Shown here: one piece after another, positions 54,770 through 64,000 of the stretch
Layout of the letters: each line of letters starts with the position of its first letter
Position numbering within the stretch: the stretch's first letter is position 1
Assembly: GCA_020796225.1 (NCBI GenBank)
Contig: CM036761.1
Span: 37,013,928 to 37,077,927, forward strand
Origin: Arion vulgaris
Lineage: Eukaryota; Mollusca; Gastropoda; Stylommatophora; Arionidae
Direction: 5' to 3'
DNA length: 64,000 nt
Notes under the pieces: model-generated
What the model was told of the DNA's origin: nothing
Seen by the model: the letters and a program-made list of their open reading frames with translations, nothing else
Databases searched by the model: none
Program-made: the position numbers and the translations under genes

Positions 54770-55425
54770 TAATATCTATCTCTATCTATCTCTCCATCTA
54801 TCTCTCTATCTCTCTCATCTATCTACTCTTCTCTTCCTCTCTCATCTATCTCTCTCTCTATCTCTCTATCTCTATCTATCTCTCTCTCTCTATCTTTCTC
54901 TCTATCTATCTCTCATCTATTATCTCTCTCTATCTATCTCTCTCTATCTATCTCTCTCTATCTATCTCTCTCTATCTATCTCTCTCTATCTCTCATCTCT
55001 CTCTCATCTTCATCTCTATCTATCTCTTCTTATCTCTCTATCTATCTATCTCTCTCTATCTCTCTCTATATATATATATATTTCTCTTCTATCTCTCTAT
55101 CTCTCTCTCTATCTATCTCTCTATCATCTCTCTCTATCTCTTCTCTCTCTATCACTCTTCTATCTCTATCTATCTCTTCTCTCTATATCTCTATCTACTC
55201 TCTCTCTATCTTCTCTCTCTATCTATCTCTTTTCTATCTTCTCTCTCTATCTATCTCTTCTATCTCTCTCTATCTTTCTCTCTCTATCTATCTCTCTCTT
55301 CTGTCTCTCTCTATTCTCTCTCTCTATCTATCTCATCTCATCTCTATCTCTATCTCTATCTCTCTCTCATCTCTCTCTATCTATCTATCTATCCCTCTCT
55401 ATCTCTCTCTATCTATCTATCTATT
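54770..55425. repeat. TCTA / CTCTAT microsatellite
   Basis: About 650 bp of tctatctctctatc-type sequence. The 237-codon Ser/Leu/Tyr-rich frame through it is an artefact. Confidence 0.95.
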
Positions 55426-55499
55426 CGCACTTTATCACTCGTAATTACTTAAATTTCATATCTCACAAAACTTAACTTCTTTGCTTTGTACATGTTTCT

Positions 55500-55705
55500 T
55501 ATTTTTTTCCGATCCAGAAGCACTTGAGCTTTCAGTTCTTCGGCTCGGTGCCATAGACATCGTAACCCTTCGGTTCGGTGCCACGAACACCGTAAATCTG
55601 GAGAACCTGTGGCTTTTTCTGCCAGCCCGCAGAATTTAACCCACACTCACAGATGGCGTGTCACACCGTCGCTCAACGCGCTACGAAAACGCTGGGCAGG
55701 CGGGC
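55500..55705 (-). mobile_element. SINE-A copy, 10-bp target duplication
   Basis: Antisense complete copy. Flanked by acatgtttct at 55490-55499 and 55706-55715. Both 28-bp blocks of the body are intact. Confidence 0.88.
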
Positions 55706-55715
55706 ACATGTTTCT

Positions 55716-57000
55716 GATAACAATTTCTTTATGCGTGTGACCGTTTAACTATACTCCACCATTATAGAAATCACTTTTTTTTAAATCATATGATATAGAC
55801 ATGTTGTTTACAAAATAGTCAATTTATTATTTGTGTTGACGTACCAAGTTTGTTTTTAGTTTATATAGTAGACAACATAAAATCAGAAATCATAACTTTC
55901 AAACTTCGTACAAATCTCACTGACAGAACTACCTTCTGCTTCGCATGTTTTAAATATTAATTTTCGTCACGTCTTAGGACACATGAGGTCTTTTACAAGG
56001 GCTTTCAATGCTCTCTTAACTTTTACGTCCGTCAATACCAGGTTCAACATCAGAGATGATTCAAATATTTCTTCTTTCACTGTGCGTCTTAATCTTCTTT
56101 TTGCTCTACCGTTTCTTCTAGTGTTCTCCGCCTGTGTCTAATGAAATTTGTTCTCGAAGGCGTGCATACGAATGAACATTGACATAAATGCGAAACAAGG
56201 CATGTGATGACCATATAATGTTTAGTTGAGGCACGACCGACTCTAAAATGGCCTTAGCGCAGGCGGTCATATTCTTATATGACGTCATAAGCTGAGGCGG
56301 TGTATTCTCACAAACTAACTATTGTCTGTTACTATTGGGAAACGCTAATCTAGACAATACATCGATAAATATAGTCGGTCGTGGTTGTGTGTAGTGTTGT
56401 CTTTCCTTCTTTAACATAAATTTAATAATAACAGAAATGTATAGCAAAACAAGTATTTTTACTCGGCTTAGTGATATCGTTTAACTTCTTGATCTACACA
56501 ATTTGTTTAAATATCTGCATTGATTGTCTGTGTTGCAGCTTTTCATAAAAGAGATAAGATGTTTTTTTATGATACAGACTAGTACTGTATTCTTTTCTGA
56601 AGTAACGTTTCGTTTTATTAATGTTTCTACATGTTAGTTCCAAAACGTTATCTAAACCATAATTTGCACACTTTGTAGTATAACTTACATAGGTGAAACT
56701 TTTAAAGAGTCTTGTGCACCGTTTCTGCCAACATTTCAATTATATATTTTATTCCCCTTAATTCCACGAAGCCATCCACTTTATTAACATTTGTTATCAA
56801 GGTTCTCGTGACATCCAGATCCTAATTATCCGATCGTGTTACTCTGAGAGAAAAGTGTACTTGTAGTAAAATTTCGTTAGTACGTGTTGTTTTTTTTAAC
56901 CGAAATATTTGAGGCACGCGTCAGAAAACGGACAAGAATGTGAACAACCTACGTACCACTATTGCTAGAAACAAGAAAATAATGGACGCTGGCTCGGTTT
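55716..57000. other. No confident feature
   Basis: Unassigned. Around 55985-56160 the minus strand can be read as a basic GRAKRRLRRTVKEE segment that might be a very old LINE end, but support is weak. Confidence 0.35.
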
Positions 57001-57354
57001 GCAGGCAATGGACTGAATCACTACAAGCGTCAAAAATGTGTACATTTACGCTTATCTTCGTTCCGGTGCAAATGGGTGTCGTTGGCAGAAATTATCTGTT
57101 CCGGTAAATGGTGGTTGCAGTAAATTATCTTCGTTCCGGTGCACATGGGTTTCTGGCAAGAGAGGCATGCAGGCTAGCTGGCTCTGCCACTATAACAGCG
57201 TGCCAGCCAATGGATAGAGCTGACATTCTGAACGCCCTTAAAGAGTGTGGGCGCAAAGAGGATTTTCATCCAATCCACGTCAACTATTAGATTGCAGGAG
57301 TTAGGATTGAAGACTGAAATAGTCTGAAAAAAGCAAAACAACAGGTATATGAAT
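57001..57354. other. Unassigned; short duplicated block
   Basis: ttatcttcgttccggtgca occurs at 57052 and 57126. Nothing else recognised. Confidence 0.4.
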
Positions 57355-57515
57355 AGACTCACTACCTCTGAAGTCGGATCGAGAAGACCTGCCTGTAGGG
57401 CAAGAAACCAATAAAACGGTAAGCAGGCTTTCACGCAAAAATCAGTCAGAAGCGTCATACCAGGCGCCATGGCTACGCCACAATTCTTAGCGTGCGTACG
57501 CAGAAGAAGTAGCTC
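57355..57515 (+). repeat. RG dispersed repeat, copy
   Basis: 'cctctgaagtcggatcgaga', 'gcaaaaatcagtcagaagcg', 'ggcgccatggctacgcc' and 'cttagcgtgcgtacgcag' recur at 59222-59345 and, in part, at 32531-32670 and 29190-29280. The origin is unknown. Confidence 0.6.
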
Positions 57516-58154
57516 ATCAATCAAAATCGAACTGGTACGTTCAGTCGATGGACACTGTTGGAGATATTACGAAGGGGATCGGATCACCTATGGACATGTC
57601 CGGAGTGCAATGAAAAGATTCCAAACTTAAACTGAATAAAATGATAGAGATCTAACACAGCCATCATTTAATATGGAGATAGCAATTGACTTAAACTTAC
57701 TTATTTATCTGAACTTTATATGTTAAGGACATTGCATTGCAGATCTGTGAGCAACAATCCATAACCACAGTTCTGAACAAACTCTGGAGATAGAAAAGAG
57801 AGAGAGAATTCCTATTAGATATATTTTCCCTTAATTCTGTCATTTTCCCTTGGCTTGCTCAAACGAAATCTCATAATCGAATATCGTCTTCGTTTTTTCT
57901 AAATTTTCACCGACATTTCCTTCCCCTTCCAATTTTCTTAAGCAAAATCGAGTGACAGGAAACTCGATACTGTTAATCCTATAGAGAAAATAAATTTAAA
58001 AACTAGAATTGTTCGCGGCTTTATATTGTGGCATCATGAACCACTTGTCCTTGATAAAAAAGACAAGCTGACCGTGTATACACGGCATATAACGTAGATA
58101 TACAGATTTTCATTTGAAGAAAAAGATTTGTGCAGCATAATATACTTCAGAACG
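57516..58154. other. No recognisable feature
   Basis: Unassigned AT-rich sequence. Confidence 0.4.
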
Positions 58155-58159
58155 TGTAC

Positions 58160-58640
58160 AATATCTTCTTCGAACTCATTATATCGATCACTTGTTAACC
58201 ACTCTATGCCCGCCTGCTCAGCGTATTCGTAGCGTTGGACGACAGGTAACAAGCTCCCTCTGTGCGCGGTTCAATTCCACGGGCTGACAGAAGAGCCGCA
58301 GGTTCTCTAGATTTATGGTGTTTGTGGCACCGAACCGAAGGGCTACGATGTCCATGGCATTGAGCCGAAGAGCTGAAAGCTCAAGTGCTTCTGGATCAAA
58401 AAAAAATTTTAAATAACCACTCTATGTGATTTGTATGTGATCTGAGCCTCAGAGCGACTGTACGTTGTGCCAGTTAAGCGCCTATAAGTAGGCATGCACA
58501 TCCGATTTCTGCGACGATTTTTATTTACTAGGGTGGCTTCCCTAGGTCCCTACATCAGTCGTCTCTTACGGCAGGCCATGTAGGTCGCAGTGGTACTATT
58601 CTTTGCTTCCCTTGCGGGCCCGGCACTACACGGACAGTGT
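58160..58640 (-). mobile_element. R1 repeat, copy 9, split by SINE-A
   Basis: R1 in antisense from the CTT edge to 58208 and from 58414 to 58640. The two halves join perfectly when the SINE and one copy of its target duplication are removed, so this R1 copy is older than the SINE-A insertion. Confidence 0.85.
58209..58413 (+). mobile_element. SINE-A nested in R1, 13-bp target duplication
   Basis: Sense SINE-A, starting cccgcctgctcagcg and ending in A-rich sequence. Flanked by taaccactctatg at 58196-58208 and 58414-58426. The clearest nested SINE of the window. Confidence 0.93.
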
Positions 58641-58917
58641 ACAATATATAACTAAAGTTATCGTAAATGTAGATCTGCGCTAGAGTAGTAGCCGGCGGAG
58701 AAAACTACAATGTATGTGAATATTATTACATGATAGCAAAACATATGATTGATATGTCGCAAAGCTTTTGGAAAACATATGTCAGGAAAAAAAAACTATA
58801 TATATGTGTATTTATATATACGTGCCGTAAAATGTCAGGTATCGAGGCCAACTTGGGTCAAAGATTCCGGTGTGCATACATTATGTATTCGAACTACAGT
58901 TTTCCCTGATCCTTTAT
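58641..58917. other. No recognisable feature
   Basis: Unassigned; a short TA-rich run at 58797-58820. Confidence 0.35.
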
Positions 58918-59222
58918 GTCATCATCAGCAGGTGCCGTGCCGGCTGGAGTAGGCGATCATTTGATCTCCACTAATCTCTGTCTCTGATGTTTGATATCAT
59001 CTCAGATGTTGACGCTCTTCCCTGGAATGAAGTCAGGCTATTCACAATATGTCTCTCTCTGTCTTCCTCTGTCTCGTTTTTCCTTGATTTTACCCATTGT
59101 TACAATGTGTTCTAAACCTCCCTTTCTCATCACATGCCCGAGAAATGACGATTGTCTCTTTCTTATATTGATGATAAGCTTTCTTTGTGTCTTGACTTCA
59201 TTCAACACAACCTTCACGTAAG
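58918..59222 (-). mobile_element. LINE-VII 3' part
   Basis: Minus frame within 59038-59355: VLNEVKTQRKLIINIRKRQ, SSFLGHVMRKGGLEHIV, GKIKEKRDRGRQRETYCE. It has the best-preserved family motif. The CAT-rich left edge is its tail. Confidence 0.8.
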
Positions 59223-59345
59223 GATCTAAACTACAAGTACATTTGAAGTAAGTGTAAGGCTTGCCATAATTTCGAGGAACACAAAAATTAGTCAAAGACA
59301 TCATCTTAGGCGCCATGACTACGCCTGCTTTCCTAGCGTGCAAAC
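59223..59345 (+). repeat. RG dispersed repeat, copy
   Basis: 'acaaaaattagtcaaagaca', 'taggcgccatgactacgcct' and 'cctagcgtgcaaac' match 57420-57510. Immediately adjacent to LINE-VII. Confidence 0.55.
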
Positions 59346-59739
59346 AAGCAAACAAAATATCTCATACAGAGAAACATGCGTACATTTTATCACAAGCTAC
59401 AATACAATCAAGAAAACAATTTCTTCTTCCCTCTATCTTTCTTGAATTGTTTAACATTATATTTACTCCCCCGTGATGAAGAACACAAGATAACAAAAAT
59501 ATTCAGATTGATAGTGTACATTTAAGATTTCATAGCTAACATATAGTGAATAAATGCAATCATTGTGTGGTGTAGTAACATAAGTAACGAGTTAAACATA
59601 TTATTATATCGTGCAAGCTCGACATTTGGCATGCACAAAATAAACACGGTTACCAAATTACATGAAAAGTGTTAAAACGATAAGGATGAATGTATGTAAT
59701 TCATCACAAATGTGGTGTATGTAACTGTAATCTATGATA
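59346..59739. other. No recognisable feature
   Basis: Unassigned AT-rich sequence. Confidence 0.4.
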
Positions 59740-60175
59740 GATAACTTTATATATGATAGCAAACAACGAATGTGAAATGAAATGATTGAGGAAGGCAGTA
59801 GGGTCACCAGGAAAGATAGACTACGAAATGAGGACATCAGAAGCAGACTAGGCATAACTTCATGCACCGAATACATCGAAAGACAACAAATGCTCTGATT
59901 CGGACATTTAATGATAATGTAATACAATTAACCACCAATAACAGCTTACAATAAAACAGATCAGGTACTAGAGCCAAGGGAAGACCAAGCAAAACTTGGA
60001 TAGACAATATCAAGACCACACTAAATAAACACGGATATAATACAACACGGACGACTCATTTGTCCCAGGAACGTAAATTAAAGCTCCCACCCCTACGCTT
60101 AACGGCAAGAGTGGACAACTAATTCCATCATTCACCTGGAGAAAGACAATAGACAATAGCAAACAACGATATCTT
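59740..60175 (+). mobile_element. LINE-II-like 3' part
   Basis: Sense, frames broken: an NECEMK-LRKAVG-type segment, ENEDIRSRLGIT-like, 'tacatcgaaagacaacaaat', GRPSKTWIDNI, 'ggaacgtaaattaaagctcc', and a (gacaata)n-like tail at 60148-60170. Collinear with the SINE-split copy at 52056-52790. Confidence 0.72.
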
Positions 60176-60299
60176 TTCAACTTCACTTCAATATTCTGAT
60201 ATATATATATATCTTTTTTCGTCTTTACAGATGGCAAATTGGCAAGTGTTTTACTGTGAGAACTTCTGAGTTGTGACAACTTTTCTCTCTTATCTTTCA

Positions 60300-60575
60300 G
60301 ATCCCTAAGTCTCTTTTCAAAAGACTCTCCGTCATTTCACAACATCGCTTTCCACACAACTCTGTCACCAGCCGGTTTTTTCCTATTATATAACAGATAG
60401 AAAAGTTCTTCATTGAGGCCTGGCAGACATCAGACCTGAGCAGTGGGCTGCCTTTGTGCCTCTTCCCCATCTAAGTTCACAGAACAATATTTATTTTGAT
60501 ATGTGGCAATTGTCCATTCTTCTCACATGTTCTAGCCGTCTGAGCATGCCCATGATGGAAGGCAGGTGTGCACGA
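60300..60575 (-). mobile_element. LINE C-terminal fragment (LINE-XI)
   Basis: In complement: MLRRLEHVRRMDNCHI, ILFCELRWGRGTKAAH, then a degenerate middle and GDRVVWKAML. This follows the GHVxRMDD...Q.L..EL order of LINE termini. Confidence 0.55.
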
Positions 60576-60612
60576 TATAACATCTACAAACCAACTAAAC
60601 TAAATTGAGCTA

Positions 60613-60869
60613 ACAATTGTTCAACTTAAAAGCAGCCTGTGAATGGAGCTAATCTGGCATATATGTATGGAAATGAGAAGGTTCAGTTATGGCGTAGTAT
60701 AGGTCAAGGTTGTGTGATGGTGTGTAATTGTAGTGCGGGAAGGGCGATGAACAAATGTGACGTAGGAGAAGCTAGTTAGAACCGGTTTAAATAGTAAATA
60801 TACGAGATGCAATGCGTACCTGGCAAATTTATATTTATGACTGGGGCTGCTTTTAAGTTGAACACCCTG
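60613..60869. mobile_element. Mariner-type MITE, copy 2
   Basis: Collinear with 21778-22034 ('ttaaaagcagcctgtgaatg', 'gagaaggttcagttatggcg', 'gtgtaattgtagtgcgggaa', 'aaccggtttaaatagtaaat'). The right end is intact (AACACCCTG then TA at 60870-60871); the left end has lost the CAGGG part. Confidence 0.82.
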
Positions 60870-60957
60870 TAGTTCATATCTACAAAAAAGAAGATATTTG
60901 TATACGGCTAAATGAATGTTAATATATTAAAGAACAACGTAAAGTAGTTTTGATGAA

Positions 60958-61195
60958 AAAAATGAAAATCGTGGCATATCCTAAAGGACGTAGCCATCAA
61001 CCACGTAAACGAGTCGTTGATTTTCTAGCACCACTATAGGTTCAGTTGTTGCCATTTCTTTCTGAATGGTGAGGTCTATTTACCTTTATAAATTCCCGGA
61101 AACAATTTGCTTCAAACTTGCCCATCGTGGGATTTAACCAGGTATGCTTGTGTTCGTGATCAACTCACTACCCTGAGCTAAGACATGCTACAAAC
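60958..61195 (-). mobile_element. SINE-E copy
   Basis: Antisense: 'gaaaatcgtggcatatccta' tail, central block 'ggttcagttgttgccatttc', head with several single-base losses ('gggatttaaccaggtatgct'). Confidence 0.78.
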
Positions 61196-61244
61196 TAATT
61201 TACATCAAGATAAATCAACATTTCGATTAAACTAAAACCCGTGA

Positions 61245-61650
61245 GGTGTTGGGGCTCAAGGAATAGTACCACTGTCACCTACAAGCATGCCGTACGAGTC
61301 GACTAGTTTGGTTCACAAGATAGCTACCCTGTGACCTACAACATGCGTCAGCAAATTTCTGGAATGTCCCTTGACCACAAGCATCGTAAATCGACTAGGT
61401 GTTCATATACATTACACAGACCCCGTGACTGGTGTTGGGGCTCACAAGAATAGTACCACTGTGACCTACAAGGCATGCCGTACGAGTCGACTAGTGTTGG
61501 GGCCTAGAGTAGCTACCCTAGTAAATAAAAAGCGTCGCAAAATTCGGATGTGCTCTCCTTCTTGTAGGCGCAAAACTTGCACATCGTGAAATCGCTCGTA
61601 GGCTCAGTTCATATACATATCACACAGAGTGGTTAACAAGTGGTCGTTTG
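61245..61650 (+). mobile_element. R1 repeat, copy 10, with partial duplication
   Basis: The 5' part of R1 ('gaatagtaccactg', 'acctacaag', 'catgccgtacgagtcgacta') occurs at 61260-61330 and again at 61448-61500. It is followed by the remainder of R1 to 'gagtggttaacaagtggtcg' at 61648. Confidence 0.7.
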
Positions 61651-61654
61651 ATGT

Positions 61655-61975
61655 GTCCGAAAAATTGAGCATGCCTTTTTTATGTGTCCGAAAAATATTT
61701 CTTGATGTTATGCTCTTTAATAGTCAGTTCTTTAATATCCAGCTGTTGCAGACCAAAAGCATTTGCTCTTTTCTCTGTCCATGATATCCTAAGTACTCTT
61801 CTGTAGCATTTGTTCTTTTCTCTGTCCATGATATTCTAAGTACTCTTCTGTAGCATTTGCATTCAAGAGCATTAATGATCTTCTCCGCCGCTTTGCCAAT
61901 GGTCCATGTCTCACAAACATATGTTGCCAAGGGAAAACGCAGGCTCTTAAACACTTGATTTTTGTACTTATGTCA
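61655..61975 (-). mobile_element. LINE-V-related fragment with 47-bp duplication
   Basis: In complement it reads FKSLRFPLATYVCETWTIGK, AAEKIINALECKCYRRVLRI, SWTEKRTNA, like the 46018-46540 copy. A block from tcttttctctgtccatgata to the next 'gcattt' is tandemly duplicated (period 47 bp, 61767-61860), shifting the frame. Confidence 0.72.
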
Positions 61976-62869
61976 TGCTGGGGCTGGGAAGGGGGAGGGA
62001 TATACGCTAGGGGAGAAAAGAATAATTATATTTTCTTCTCTATAGATCTGCCATTATCATTACTCTTATCAAGTTTATAATCAACTGTCTGCAATACGAT
62101 ATATAAGTTTTGTTCGTGGCGAAAATTTCCCGAAGAGTCTATTCCAATTCTAAGGGAATCAATCATCGGCCATGCTTGCGAAATCGCCATGGGATTTAGT
62201 TCTAACCTTTAACATTGCTTTGGGAATTATTCTAAAGCTTTAACAATATTATGTGTTTTAGTCAAAGCGACAAACAGAACCCATTTAGTGATACTATAGT
62301 TTTAGTGAAAATTGCTGTTTGGTAGAAGAGGCTAAAATTGTATATTTCCCCAGTGTAGTGGGGGCGGACAACTGGCGAAAAACGTGTGGAGTATTAGGAA
62401 ACGAAATGAAAAGGTCAGGTCATTGTCTTGCCAGGCTTAGTGATTTTATGTCATCTTTATGCTGTTAAATGAGGATGGATGTAGTGATGAGGTGGAAGTT
62501 AAGATGTACGGTAGATGAAGTGTTCTTAAAAGTTGCGATGATGGATTTACTCCAAATTTCGTACTGGTAGTGCAGATAAACAAAGATGGAGAGAAATAGA
62601 TGCAGCTAAAGATATAAGATGCTTTTCTTTCTATCTTTGCTTATGTTATGCTTGTCATGGTATTCTAAGACTTCTGGAAAGTTCTCTCGAGTGTGTCTTG
62701 TATAGAGTGGTTTCTATCGCCTATGATATTTCTGCATACATCGATTACGTGGGGAACCTTTGACGTTGAACCCGTTTCATCTGAGAAGTAGTGCTCGGTA
62801 CGTGGTACTCTTCTGTGGTAATCGTGTTATGTGGTAGAACCATTTGGTTTGTTGTTTCTTTATATACTC
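61976..62869. other. No recognisable feature
   Basis: Unassigned sequence; nothing recognised. Confidence 0.4.
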
Positions 62870-62963
62870 TCGGCACGTGGCATGCCATTTCTGCGGAGAG
62901 GGACCGAGCCATATGGGATAAAACCCGAGCAATGAAATCAATCACGCCTTCGGCTTAAAAACC
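62870..62963 (+). mobile_element. SINE-C 3' part
   Basis: Sense: 'ctctcggcacgtggcatgcc', 'gagagggaccgagccatatg', 'gcaatgaaatcaatc', 'cttcggcttaaaaaccctg'. Head missing. Confidence 0.8.
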
Positions 62964-63128
62964 CTGTTTTTTATATGATTTAGAACTGGTATTGCCTCTA
63001 CCCTGTTTTTTTATATGATTTAGAACTGGTATTGCCTCTACCCTGTTTTTTATATGATCTATAACTGGTATTGCCTCTACCCTGTTTTTTATGTGATCTA
63101 GAACTGGTATTGCCTCTTACCCTGTTTT
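62958..63128. repeat. 39-bp minisatellite at the SINE-C tail
   Basis: Four units of accctgttttttatatgatt plus 'tagaactggtattgcctct'. The first accctg overlaps the end of the SINE-C tail. Confidence 0.92.
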
Positions 63129-63914
63129 TAACAGCTTCAATTGATTATTTTTAGATCCATGCTAATCTCACTATACTTCCTTTTCTAATTTGCTGTTAAT
63201 GTCTAATTTTAGCACAAGTAGCATAAAGTTGAGATGGTCTCTACACCTCGGATCTCCCAACACACATAAATACAACATCCATACTTCAATACTACTAAAA
63301 TAACTGAAACTGACTTAAACAATTACAATGTGTTTGAACAGCAATAGTTTATCCTTGATAGTTTGGGCTTTGAGCAACACCCTCAACGTGTGGTTTGCCA
63401 TTTCTGTCGAGAGGAAAGGAGCAATATGTGGAAACCTGGTGCAATATAACCAATCATTCGCTTTTAAGCCATTTAGACTAATTACCATTATTTAAGTGCC
63501 TGTTGATTCAGATTGTAAAGATATTAAAAGTACGCTTGATAATGAAAAGTGTATGAAACGCAAAAGTATAAATAGTTATAATAATTAAGATGCGAGAGAT
63601 TGAAAAGACCTAATGAGAATGATGAGTGTCTCCTACGATGTCTCGTCGCCGGAACTCACAGGTGTATGATTGATATCCGCGTACACGCGCATAAACGATC
63701 TCTCGCGATCAGGAAACATCACCGTCTATTTCTGGTTTTGTATTGATGGGATGTAAAGTAATGGAGATTTGAATAATGGCTGGTAATTTAAAAATTATAA
63801 AGCGATTGCATCCTACAAAGATTAGAAAATAATTATTAAATTATGAAAATGAGATATAGATATAGATATGTTATAGTTTGAGTAACAGCAACAGAAATAC
63901 TGCTCATCAAATTT
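63129..63914. other. Unassigned; one decayed SINE-C tail
   Basis: 63372-63470 resembles a decayed SINE-C 3' half ('gtgtggtttgccatttctgt', 'acctggtgcaatataacc', 'tcgcttttaagcc'). Remainder unassigned. Confidence 0.45.
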
Positions 63915-64000
63915 GCTAGTCACGACGGAAATGAAGAGTCTACTCAGAATGCTAGGAGTATGAATAAAAGACAGGTTTAGAAATGAAAACATCAGGTCAA
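63915..64000 (+). mobile_element. LINE-IV fragment running off the window
   Basis: 'ctagtcacgacggaaatgaa', 'agtctactcagaatgctagg', 'aggtttagaaatgaaaacat' match 20910-20993. It continues beyond the window. Confidence 0.65.

Noticed and set aside
54762..55475. 237-codon open frame rich in Ser, Leu and Tyr
   Set aside because: It is the translation of a TCTA/CTCTAT microsatellite; no domain, composition is purely repeat-driven.
55985..56160. LINE C-terminal fragment
   Set aside because: Only a short basic stretch resembles LINE termini; no second motif in register, so not called as a feature.

Overview
The window looks like repeat-dominated, AT-rich DNA from a large invertebrate genome. I see no convincing host protein gene, rRNA gene or intact tRNA gene. 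The many short reading frames are chance frames, pieces of reverse-transcriptase retrotransposons (LINEs), or frames through tandem arrays. The mix (RTE-type LINE, many LINE 3' ends, several tRNA-derived SINE families, mariner- and hAT-type MITEs, abundant minisatellites) fits a metazoan, perhaps a mollusc or other lophotrochozoan. That taxonomic guess is weak. Family names used here (SINE-A to SINE-H, R1, RG, LINE-I to LINE-XIII) are local labels, defined by copies aligned by eye within this window.

Layout. 0-3.1 kb: an R1 repeat, then nested LINE and SINE insertions (LINE-I inside SINE-F; LINE-II inside another LINE-I with a 12-bp target duplication). 4.2-9.1 kb: 46-bp and 48-bp minisatellites with SINE-A, SINE-D, R1 and LINE-III pieces. 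9.6-17 kb: a GTA microsatellite with a tRNA-derived SINE, then the centrepiece, a 3.25-kb full-length RTE element (11948-15197) sitting exactly between two near-identical copies of a 1.68-kb direct repeat. 17-26 kb: SINE-C, SINE-F, SINE-B, LINE-IV, LINE-I, a 257-bp mariner-type MITE, a 78-bp array and an RNase H fragment. 26-36 kb: SINE-E, LINE-III, a 119-bp array, SINE-D, a LINE-V fragment with the longest clean LINE frame, and a 25-bp array grown inside LINE-I. 36-44 kb: a hAT-type MITE, LINE-VII copies, a GAGTA/GAGTT field, and 52-bp and 27-bp arrays. 44-64 kb: LINE-V with an RT active-site motif, a LINE-IX RT fragment, 19-, 26-, 20-, 37-48- and 16-bp arrays, a TCTA microsatellite, several SINE-A copies with target duplications, and a second mariner-type MITE.

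How it works together: the window is a record of successive transposition. Short target-site duplications (10-14 bp) define the ends of SINE-A, -B, -C, -D and -E precisely, and nested insertions give relative ages. Several minisatellites begin at, or inside, a transposon. The many one-base indels, largely in homopolymers, inside otherwise regular arrays and inside the RTE reading frame suggest that some 'frameshifts' are long-read assembly errors rather than real decay. The strongest candidate for something unusual is the 1.68-kb duplication flanking the RTE element.
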